Shown: positions 1 through 7,546 of the stretch, piece by piece
How positions within the stretch are numbered: position 1 is the stretch's first letter
Layout of the letters: each line of letters opens with the position of its first letter
NCBI GenBank assembly: GCA_963578475.1
Contig: CAUZCL010000007.1
Span: forward strand, 62,001 to 126,000
Source of the DNA: SMYC01 sp963578475
Lineage (GTDB): Bacteria > Acidobacteriota > Vicinamibacteria > Marinacidobacterales > SMYC01
DNA length: 64,000 nt
Direction: 5' to 3'
Translations under genes and position numbers: made by a program
The notes under the pieces: model-generated
Told to the model about the DNA's origin: nothing
The model's database searches: none
The model's input: only the letters and a program-made list of their open reading frames with translations

Positions 1-1
1 C

Positions 2-493
2 GGCGGTTCGAACGAGCAGTACAACAAGACTATTGAGGGGCTAGAGAAAGCCGTCAAAGCGCTCTATAAGGGAGACCCCCAACGCGCGAAGGAAGGGCTC
101 GAGCGCTTGGTCGCCAATTACCCCGAGGAAAAGGACCTGCTCGAGCGGGTCGACTCCTACCTCAAGATTTGCGCGCGTCAACTCGCGCCTCAGCACCGTC
201 CGAAGACGGCCGAGGAAATGGTCAATTTTGGCGTCATGTATCTCAACGAAGGCGATGCCGCACAAGCCATCAAACATTTGTCGAAGGCCATCGAGCTCGA
301 GCCCAAGAGCTCTCATGTTCAATACTGCCTAGCAGCGGCACACGCGCTGTCTGGCGACGCTCCGGCAAGCGCCAAATATCTCCAACAAGCCATCAACAGC
401 GACCCGACCTCGCGATTCCACGCGAGAGGCGACGAGGACTTCAACAGCGTTCGCCGCGAGGCCGAGGTGGCGGCGCTACTCGCCGACGCATAG
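2..493 (+). CDS. TPR-repeat protein, 3' part only (cut by window edge)
   Basis: The reading frame is open to the left edge, so the true start lies outside the window; TTG at 107 is only an internal codon. The visible 163 residues contain at least two tetratricopeptide-like helical pairs, including the TPR-typical stretch NEGDAAQAIKHLSKAIELEP followed by a second unit ending AINSDP. TPRs mediate protein-protein contacts, and nothing here shows the partner. The gene ends 13 nt before glmR and may be cotranscribed with it. Function beyond 'TPR protein' cannot be assigned. Confidence 0.75.
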   Translation, partial: GGSNEQYNKTIEGLEKAVKALYKGDPQRAKEGLERLVANYPEEKDLLERVDSYLKICARQLAPQHRPKTAEEMVNFGVMYLNEGDAAQAIKHLSKAIELEPKSSHVQYCLAAAHALSGDAPASAKYLQQAINSDPTSRFHARGDEDFNSVRREAEVAALLADA

Positions 494-506
494 AAGCCCC
501 GGCCTC

Positions 507-1520
507 GTGATTTACGGACTGAGGGTCTTCGCTATTGGTGGCGGCACCGGTCTGTCCGCGCTTCTGGCCGGGCTCAAGCAGTTTATGGATCCTCCGCCGG
601 AACCTTCCAAGGACGATGTCTATTTCGCGGACCTCTCCGCGCTCGTCACGGTCACGGATGACGGCGGCAGTTCCGGACGTCTACGCGACGAGTTTCAGAT
701 GTTGCCACCCGGCGACATTCGCAACTGTCTCGTGTCTCTCTCCGCCGACGAGTCACTTTTGTCTTTGCTTTTTCAGTATCGATTCGAAGGTTCGGGAGAC
801 TTGGCGGGGCACAGTTTTGGCAATCTTTTCCTGACCGCTCTTACCGGCGTGACCGGGGACTTCAGCGAAGCCGTACGCGCAGCGTGCCAAGTCCTGGCCA
901 TACGCAGACGTATTATTCCTTCGACGAACCAGCGGGTCTCGCTTCGGGCGGATCTCGACGACGGCTCCATCGTGCGGAGCAAGACGAATATCACAGGCTC
1001 GCCACAGCGCGTCCATCGCGTCCACCTCGAGCCTGAGGACTGCCGCGCGCCGCGGGAGGCCCTTAAAGCACTGCCCCAAGCCGACCTCGTTTGGATCGGG
1101 CCTGGTTCGCTCTATACCAGCCTCGTTCCCAATTTGCTCGTTCCCGGCGTGACCGAGGCCATCGCGAGCTCCGGCGCCGACGTCGTCTATCTCGCAAACG
1201 TCATGACGCAGCCAGGCGAGACGACTGGCTACTCGATCGCGGACCACGTCAAAGCTCTTCTAGAGCACGCGCCCGGGCTCGAGATTTCATGCGTGCTCAG
1301 AAACTCGACTCCTGTCCCCCCCGAGATAATTGCGCGCTACCGTGAAGACGGCGCAGAGCCGGTCCGTCATTCGAGAGGCGACGCGCTTCCGTGCGCGCTC
1401 GTCAGCGAAGACCTACTCCACCCTGGACCCGTCGTACGACACGACGGCGTGAAGACCGCGGGCGCCCTGCAGTCCATTTTTTATCGCGCGCACGCTCGAG
1501 TCGTCCACACGTCCGCATGA
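507..1520 (+). CDS. yvcK: Gluconeogenesis factor YvcK/GlmR (CofD-like fold)
   Basis: A 337-residue protein with GTG start. Family marks are GGGTGLSALL near residues 11-20, TDDGGSSGRLRDEF, PPGDIRNCL, and GPGSLYTSLVPNLLVPGV in the C-terminal half, the usual YvcK/CofD nucleotide-sugar binding fold. Known family role: in Bacillus subtilis YvcK (renamed GlmR) binds UDP-GlcNAc and adjusts carbon flow into cell-wall precursors, acting on GlmS. The next two genes here are glmU and glmS, with a gap of only 4 nt to glmU, which supports this role. It is not a true CofD, because no F420 genes are nearby. Confidence 0.9.
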   Translation: MIYGLRVFAIGGGTGLSALLAGLKQFMDPPPEPSKDDVYFADLSALVTVTDDGGSSGRLRDEFQMLPPGDIRNCLVSLSADESLLSLLFQYRFEGSGDLAGHSFGNLFLTALTGVTGDFSEAVRAACQVLAIRRRIIPSTNQRVSLRADLDDGSIVRSKTNITGSPQRVHRVHLEPEDCRAPREALKALPQADLVWIGPGSLYTSLVPNLLVPGVTEAIASSGADVVYLANVMTQPGETTGYSIADHVKALLEHAPGLEISCVLRNSTPVPPEIIARYREDGAEPVRHSRGDALPCALVSEDLLHPGPVVRHDGVKTAGALQSIFYRAHARVVHTSA

Positions 1521-1524
1521 CGCC

Positions 1525-2658
1525 ATGACAGTCATCGCGCTCTGGCCAGGCAAGAGTCGATTCGCTTTCACGCCCATGCTCGGAAAGACAGTTTGGGAGC
1601 GTACGCTGGTCGCGGCCCGAGCTCTCGAGCCGCGCCGCGTGCTATGGATTGGAAAGGGCGCCCCGGACGGCGTGGAAACGGCAAGGACACGCGAGCTTAC
1701 AACGATGCGCGATACCATCATTTGCCTTCCTGCCGAGCTCCCTTGTCTCGAAGCGAGCGCGCTGAAGCGTCTTCTGAAGGCGAGCGCCAAAGCTCCCGCC
1801 GCCCTTTTCGTGAGTGGTGGTGGGCTTCCGGTCGTTCTCGCCGCCGACGCGCGGGCGATGAAAGACCTTCGCGCGCGCACGCTTCACGGTCTCGCGAAGC
1901 TCCTTCGACCCGCTCCTGTCTTCCCCGCGACCGACGACGAACTGTTACGCGTCGAGAATGCGAAGGCCTGGAGCCAAGCCCATATTGTTCTGCGCCGGCG
2001 CAAAGTCGAAAGCCTCATGCGACGCAGCGTCCTCATCCCGGATCCGTCGAGCGTCTATGTGGACCCCGAGATCGCAGTCGGCGCGGGCACCGTACTTTCG
2101 CCGTGGGTGGTCATCGAGGGCAACTCCCGCATTGCGAAAGGGTGTGCGATTGGAAGCTTCAGCCATATCGTCGATGCATCAATCGGCGCGGGCACGAAAA
2201 TTCTCGATCACTGTTTCATCCGCGAAAGTCGTATTGGCAAGAACGCTTCCGTCGGACCTTTCACGCATCTCCGACCGGCATCGGACATCGGGGACGCCGC
2301 GCGGGTCGGGAACTTCGTCGAGGTCAAGAATTCCCGGCTCGCGGCCGGCGCAAAAGCGGCCCATTTGAGCTATCTCGGGGACGCGACCGTGGGTCGCGGC
2401 GCGAATCTCGGTGCGGGAACCATCACGTGTAACTACGACGGCAAGGTGAAGAGTCGCACCGTTATTGGGGACGGCGCTTTCGTGGGAAGCGACGTGCAGC
2501 TCATCGCACCCGTGCGCGTCGGCAAAGGCGCTTTCGTCGCCGCCGGCTCCTGCATCGTGAAGGACGTTCCGGCTTATGCGCTCGGCCTCGCGAGAAGCCG
2601 GCAAGTCAACAAGAACGGTTGGGCCCGACAAAAACGCCTCGATCGAAGGGAGCGCTGA
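1525..2658 (+). CDS. glmU: GlmU-like protein: intact acetyltransferase domain, degenerate uridyltransferase domain
   Basis: A 377-residue protein, against roughly 450-460 for typical GlmU. Residues about 165-377 form the left-handed beta-helix acetyltransferase domain with the expected LRP (249-251), GNFVE, AHLSYLGDA (His280, Tyr283, equivalent to the catalytic His363/Tyr366 of E. coli) and LGAGTITCNYDG. The N-terminal ~165 residues still look like a shortened nucleotidyltransferase fold, but the LAAGxGTRMxSxxPK signature is replaced by ALWPGKSRFAFTPMLGK. Glucosamine-1-phosphate acetylation is well supported; UTP-dependent pyrophosphorylase activity is doubtful. It sits 3 nt before glmS. Confidence 0.85.
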   Translation: MTVIALWPGKSRFAFTPMLGKTVWERTLVAARALEPRRVLWIGKGAPDGVETARTRELTTMRDTIICLPAELPCLEASALKRLLKASAKAPAALFVSGGGLPVVLAADARAMKDLRARTLHGLAKLLRPAPVFPATDDELLRVENAKAWSQAHIVLRRRKVESLMRRSVLIPDPSSVYVDPEIAVGAGTVLSPWVVIEGNSRIAKGCAIGSFSHIVDASIGAGTKILDHCFIRESRIGKNASVGPFTHLRPASDIGDAARVGNFVEVKNSRLAAGAKAAHLSYLGDATVGRGANLGAGTITCNYDGKVKSRTVIGDGAFVGSDVQLIAPVRVGKGAFVAAGSCIVKDVPAYALGLARSRQVNKNGWARQKRLDRRER

Positions 2659-2661
2659 GTC

Positions 2662-4503
2662 ATGTGCGGCATCATCGGTTATATCGGCGAAGGGCCTACG
2701 AGCGAAATGCTCCTCGCAGGCCTCCGCTCTTTGGAGTATCGCGGCTACGACTCTGCAGGGATTGCGATCGTGGGGCCCCGAGGGCTCGAGGTGCTTCGCT
2801 CCGAGGGGAAGCTCGACAACCTCGCGCGGCAGATCGACCACAGCAAACTAAATGGCTCCTACGGCCTCGGTCATACACGCTGGGCGACGCACGGCAGGCC
2901 GAACGAGGAGAACGCGCACCCGCACCGCGATTGCACGGGATCGATCGTCGTCGTGCATAACGGCATCATCGAGAATTATCTTCCCCTCAAGCAAAAGCTC
3001 GTGGAACAAGGTCATAAATTCATGACCGAGACCGACACCGAGATCATTTCTCACACGATCGAAAAGCACTTCGACGGCGATCTCGTGAAAGCGGTACAGC
3101 TCTCGCTCGAAGAGCTGGAGGGTGTTTTCGCCTTTGTGGCGTTAACGGCAGAGCCGCCGGACGTGCTCGTTGGCGCGCGCTACGGCCCCCCTCTCGTGCT
3201 CGGCATTGGGGAGGACGAATCCTTCATCGCCTCGGACGTCCCGGCCTTTCTGAGCCACACGCGCTCGGTCGTGTTTCTCGACGATGGCGATATCGCGATA
3301 TTGAAGCGCGGTGAAGTCACCGTCGTCGACAAGAGCGGACGTGAGCAGAAGCGGGAGCCGCAGCGGATTACTTGGGATCCCGTCCAAGTCGAGAAGCAGG
3401 GCTACAAGCATTTCATGCTCAAAGAGATTTTCGAGCAGCCTCGCGCCGTCCGCGACACGCTTTTGGGCCGCTATTCGCTCGATTCCGGGCTGGTCCACTT
3501 GAGCGAAGTCGAGCTCGAAGACACCTTCGTGACCAAGATGACCCGTATCTCGATCGTGGCCTGCGGTACGAGCTGGCTCGCCGCACAGGTGGGAAAGTTC
3601 TATATCGAGGATCTCGCCCGCATCCCAGTCGACGTGGATGTTGCGTCAGAGTTCCGTTACCGCAACCCGATCCTTGGTGAGGATCAGCTCGTTATCGGGA
3701 TCACGCAATCCGGTGAGACCGCCGATACTCTGGCGGCGCTCAAGACCGCGAAAGAGGCGGGTGCCGAGACGCTCGCGATCTGCAACGTTATGGGCTCGAT
3801 GGCTACACGGCTTTGCGGCCATACGCTCTATACCCATGCCGGCCCGGAGATCGGCGTGGCGGCGACGAAGACGTTCACGTCTCAGATCGTCTCGCTCTAT
3901 CTCCTCGCAATCCACCTCGCCCAACGGCTCGGAAGGATCGACCCCGACGCGGCTCGCGAACGCCTGGCGGACCTCGCACGTACGCCGCACATCATGGAGC
4001 AAGCGCTCGAGCTCACCGATGATCTGATGACCGTTGCGCGCGAGTTCTACCTCATGGGGAACTTTCTCTTCCTCGGCCGCGGCCACCTATATCCGATTGC
4101 CCTCGAGGGCGCGCTCAAGCTCAAAGAGCTTTCCTACATCCACGCCGAAGGCTACCCGGCGGGCGAGATGAAGCACGGCCCGATAGCGCTCATCGACGAC
4201 CGCATGCCGCTCGTCGCGCTCGCGCTCGATAACTCTTTATACGATAAGATCGCGAGCAACATCCAGGAGGCGAAAGCGCGCGGCGCCCGCATCATCGCGC
4301 TCATTACCGAGGGCGACGATCGTCTACTCCCGGTTTTGGACGACGATCGGGACCACATCATTCGAATCCCCCGACATCCGGACACGATCTCGCCATTGGT
4401 GAGTGTCGTGCCGCTCCAGTTGCTCGCGTATCACATCGCCGTACGTCGCGGCTGCGATGTAGACCAGCCGAGAAACCTCGCGAAGTCGGTCACGGTCGAG
4501 TAG
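2662..4503 (+). CDS. glmS: Glutamine--fructose-6-phosphate aminotransferase (isomerizing)
   Basis: A 613-residue full-length enzyme that makes glucosamine-6-phosphate from fructose-6-phosphate and glutamine, the committed step to UDP-GlcNAc. It begins MCGIIGYIG, so after Met removal Cys becomes the N-terminal nucleophile of the glutaminase domain; the glutamine-site motifs GHTRWATHG and HNGIIEN follow. Two SIS sugar-isomerase domains fill the C-terminal half (CGTSWLAAQ, TQSGETADTL), and the protein ends DQPRNLAKSVTVE, the conserved GlmS tail. It is the last gene of the glmR-glmU-glmS unit. No glmS ribozyme is possible in the 3-nt gap upstream. Confidence 0.97.
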   Translation: MCGIIGYIGEGPTSEMLLAGLRSLEYRGYDSAGIAIVGPRGLEVLRSEGKLDNLARQIDHSKLNGSYGLGHTRWATHGRPNEENAHPHRDCTGSIVVVHNGIIENYLPLKQKLVEQGHKFMTETDTEIISHTIEKHFDGDLVKAVQLSLEELEGVFAFVALTAEPPDVLVGARYGPPLVLGIGEDESFIASDVPAFLSHTRSVVFLDDGDIAILKRGEVTVVDKSGREQKREPQRITWDPVQVEKQGYKHFMLKEIFEQPRAVRDTLLGRYSLDSGLVHLSEVELEDTFVTKMTRISIVACGTSWLAAQVGKFYIEDLARIPVDVDVASEFRYRNPILGEDQLVIGITQSGETADTLAALKTAKEAGAETLAICNVMGSMATRLCGHTLYTHAGPEIGVAATKTFTSQIVSLYLLAIHLAQRLGRIDPDAARERLADLARTPHIMEQALELTDDLMTVAREFYLMGNFLFLGRGHLYPIALEGALKLKELSYIHAEGYPAGEMKHGPIALIDDRMPLVALALDNSLYDKIASNIQEAKARGARIIALITEGDDRLLPVLDDDRDHIIRIPRHPDTISPLVSVVPLQLLAYHIAVRRGCDVDQPRNLAKSVTVE

Positions 4504-4521
4504 TTGGTCAAACTGGCGTCC

Positions 4522-4857
4522 TCAATCGACGATTTGGCCTATGACTTTCAGCACCTCGTCTTTGTCCGCTTCGATCTGCGGTGACATCATCATTCGTACC
4601 GATGAACACGTGATAGGTCGCGTCATGCGAGTGGACGCGCCCGGTTCGGCGTAGTCTCGCAGCACTCGAAACTCGGGTTGGTCGGTCACGACCATCCATA
4701 ACATGCCCGGATCACCCGTCACCGGGCGGGCGCCCTCAGTCCCTCCAACCGCTTGTGACCACGCACTGGTCGCAAGCATCGTCAAGCCTATGAGTAAAGA
4801 AAGTCTGTCTATCAGCATAGGTATCTTCATTTCGTGGTTCCCTTTCGGTCGCGTCAC
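4522..4857 (-). pseudogene. Broken secreted cupin-like gene
   Basis: The frame starts with a likely signal peptide (from Met at 4828: hydrophobic LLIGLTMLATSAWSQA), then VTDQPEFRVLRDYAEPGAST. At about position 4640 the reading frame loses the family sequence. The +1 frame continues it as RVHSHDATYHVFIGTN, a cupin-type His motif, while the original frame runs on as unrelated residues to a stop at 4522. The natural reading therefore needs a frameshift, and the final residues (QIEADKDEVLKVIGQIVD) may come from another gene. Only the N-terminal half of a small secreted cupin can be recognised. A sequencing error cannot be excluded. Confidence 0.55.
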
Positions 4858-4860
4858 CGA

Positions 4861-7443
4861 TCAGCGCGGCGGGGTGCGCGCGGGCGGCGGCACAGAGACT
4901 TCGTTCTTCTCGAGGTTCAGCTCCTTGATATCCGGATCCCAGTGACGGTCACCGAGCAAGTGCTCGACGAAGTATTCGGCTCGCAGCCAGAACCAGTAAT
5001 CCCCCATCTCCCGATAGCTATGGCGCAGGCCGGGAAAGATGAAGAAGTCGAAGCGTTTGTTCGCCTTGATCAGCGCCTCGGCCATGCGCAACGTGCCCGC
5101 CATGTGAACGTTGTTGTCGATGTCGCCCGTCGTGAGCAGCAGGTGCCCCTTCAGGTTCTGCGCAAGATCGGAGTTCTTGTCGATGTCATACTCGAAGCTC
5201 ACTTCGCCGTCTTCATCCACCACTTCCTTGATGCCGTGGTGCTTCTCGGACCAGAAGTTGTTGTAGACGTCGTTGTTGTGATTGCCGGACGACGATACAG
5301 CGACTTTGAACAGGTCGGGATAGACGAGCATCGCTGCCGTCGACATGAAACCGCCTCCTGAATGACCGTAGATGCCGACGCGGTCTTTGTCGATGAACGT
5401 GTGCCGGTCGGCCAGTTGCTCGATCGCCGCCTTCTTGTCGGCAAGACCGTAGTCGCGCAGGTTTCCGTAGCCGTAATTGTGGTACCACTTGGAGCGGGCT
5501 GGATGCCCGCCGCGATTGCCCACCGTCACAACGATGAAGCCAAACTGCGCAAGAGCCGTCTCGAAGCGGTTGGTCGAGAAGGACTTCGACACGGCTTCGG
5601 TCTGGGGCCCGGGGTAGACGTACGCGATGATTGGATATTGCTTGGTCGGGTCGAAATCGAACGGCTTGTACATAACTCCGTGAAGGTCGGTGACGCGATC
5701 CGCGGCCTTGACGGCATAGGGCTCGGGAAACTCATATCCGGCCGCCATGAGCTGTGAGAAGTCCGCCTCTTCCAAGTCTACGACCTTACTCCCATCGGTG
5801 GCGTAGAGTACGGTAGCTGGAGGTGTATCCACCCTCGAGTAGTTAGACACGAAGAAACGGTTGGACTCCCCCATTTGGACCCGGTGGTCGAAGTTGCCTG
5901 GGTCAAGGAGTTGAACGCCGCTGCCGTCGAGGTTTACTCGGTAGAGGTGCTGATAATACAGGTCTTCCTCGGGATCACGGGCGTTGGCCATGAGGTAGAC
6001 CGCATCACTGACTTCATCGATCCCGACGATCCGTCGGACGGACCAGGCGCCCTCGGTCAATCGGTTTTTCAGCAAGCCATCCGCCCCGTACCGGTACAGA
6101 TGCGCCCAACCGTCCCTCTCGGACCACCAGAGCAGGTCGCCCGAGTCCAAACGCTCCAGCGGCTGCGTTTCCACATACGTGTTGAGCTCCTCTTCGAACA
6201 GCACACGGTGCTTGCCCGTCGCGGCGTCGGCCACACAGACCTCGACTCTGTGGTGGTCTCGGCTCTGGCGCCAAAAGTACAGCTCGTTCGAATCGTCCGA
6301 CAACCAGAGGTCACGCTTGGGCTCGTCGCTGTCGGGATATTCGAATTTCCGAGCGTTCCAGATCCCGAGGGTCTGGTCTTTGAACTTTTCGGCGTCGACC
6401 GGCACCATCTGTCGCGCTTCGAGGTCGTAGATACGGATCTCGCGCTGGGTGATGCTTTCTTCGCCGGCCATGTCGTAGCGGTAAGTCTCTAGCTCGGGCC
6501 GCTTGTTGCCCACAGAGTGGATCACCCACAAGTCGCTCGTCTCGCGCTGGTCCCTCCGCACGATCGCGAAACGCCTGGAGTCGTGCGCCCAGGAGATGGC
6601 GACGGACTTGCGCTTGTCCTTGTTCTTTTTCCTCTCGGTGTCGGTCTCACCACGCTCGAAATCCGCGTAGCTGTAATGTGTCTCACCATCCGTCGAGAGC
6701 TGGGTCTCCTCTACCTCGATCTTTTCGTCTGCATTGTCGGCCTCCTCTTCATCCTTGCCGCGTCGAGCATCTAGAATCTGCTCGTAGGCTTCGCCCGTCA
6801 TCATGTGCAGATTGTGATTGCGGACAAAGACGACCGTCTCGCCGTCGGGTGACACACTGGCCCACCCGGGGTGGTTGTCAGGGCCTTCCCAGTCCTGGAG
6901 CTGCCGAAGGGTTCTGGTGGCCACATCGTACTCGAAGTGGAAGAGTTTCTTCTTGGCTGCCTTCTCTTCGTCGTCGCTGTCTTCCTCTTCTTGTTGCTGT
7001 TCTTCCTCGGTTGAGTCCTCCTCGGCCTCGTCGCGCTCTTCAGCCTGCGACGACTCAACTTCGAACTGGAGCGTGTTCTCATCGACGAACTTGATCCCCC
7101 GAATCGGCAAATGTCGCCCATCCCATGGATCCTTCGTGAGCCGGGTCAACTCGGCAGCAATCCGGTCATTGTCGAAAATCGGTACCTTGGTGCCGCGCGC
7201 TGGGTCCACCAGGAAGAAGGACTTACCGTTCGATGTCTCCCACTCGTACCAGAAGCGATCGCCTCCCTCGATCCAGTGGGGACTGACGGTGGTGCTGTAG
7301 GTGAGCCGGTTCAACTTATAGGGAGCGAAGCGCGCGGCAAGCTCGTAGTTCGCCGTCGTTATCCGGCTGTCTTCTTGGGCGACGACCGGCGTCGCGGGCT
7401 GACTCGAGACGAGAAGAAAGTAAAACCATACGTGACGTTTCAT
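4861..7443 (-). CDS. Secreted S9 family peptidase (dipeptidyl-peptidase IV / prolyl oligopeptidase type)
   Basis: An 860-residue protein with an N-terminal signal peptide (hydrophobic residues 5-22, AxA-like VVAQ). The N-terminal two thirds is the DPP-IV beta-propeller (WYEWETSNGKSFFLVD, KPRDLWLS). The C-terminal alpha/beta hydrolase carries GHSGGGF with nucleophile Ser695, then Asp in TTGDIDNNVH and His in PGLRHSY as catalytic triad. It probably cleaves dipeptides or oligopeptides in the periplasm. Residues about 135-166 form an unusual Glu/Asp-rich insert followed by Lys. It stands alone, divergent from the helicase gene. Confidence 0.9.
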   Translation of the reverse strand: MKRHVWFYFLLVSSQPATPVVAQEDSRITTANYELAARFAPYKLNRLTYSTTVSPHWIEGGDRFWYEWETSNGKSFFLVDPARGTKVPIFDNDRIAAELTRLTKDPWDGRHLPIRGIKFVDENTLQFEVESSQAEERDEAEEDSTEEEQQQEEEDSDDEEKAAKKKLFHFEYDVATRTLRQLQDWEGPDNHPGWASVSPDGETVVFVRNHNLHMMTGEAYEQILDARRGKDEEEADNADEKIEVEETQLSTDGETHYSYADFERGETDTERKKNKDKRKSVAISWAHDSRRFAIVRRDQRETSDLWVIHSVGNKRPELETYRYDMAGEESITQREIRIYDLEARQMVPVDAEKFKDQTLGIWNARKFEYPDSDEPKRDLWLSDDSNELYFWRQSRDHHRVEVCVADAATGKHRVLFEEELNTYVETQPLERLDSGDLLWWSERDGWAHLYRYGADGLLKNRLTEGAWSVRRIVGIDEVSDAVYLMANARDPEEDLYYQHLYRVNLDGSGVQLLDPGNFDHRVQMGESNRFFVSNYSRVDTPPATVLYATDGSKVVDLEEADFSQLMAAGYEFPEPYAVKAADRVTDLHGVMYKPFDFDPTKQYPIIAYVYPGPQTEAVSKSFSTNRFETALAQFGFIVVTVGNRGGHPARSKWYHNYGYGNLRDYGLADKKAAIEQLADRHTFIDKDRVGIYGHSGGGFMSTAAMLVYPDLFKVAVSSSGNHNNDVYNNFWSEKHHGIKEVVDEDGEVSFEYDIDKNSDLAQNLKGHLLLTTGDIDNNVHMAGTLRMAEALIKANKRFDFFIFPGLRHSYREMGDYWFWLRAEYFVEHLLGDRHWDPDIKELNLEKNEVSVPPPARTPPR

Positions 7444-7546
7444 GGTGTCCTCTTGGAGTTCGGGAAAAACGCGGGGAATTATAGCGTCAATACGGTCGCG
7501 GGGCTTTTATCGGACCGCTGTCTTCGACGTGAGCTAAACTGCGCCG

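Noticed and set aside
4501..4521. Possible rho-independent terminator after glmS
   Set aside because: No stem followed by a T-run is visible; the same is true after the atp and gyrA genes.
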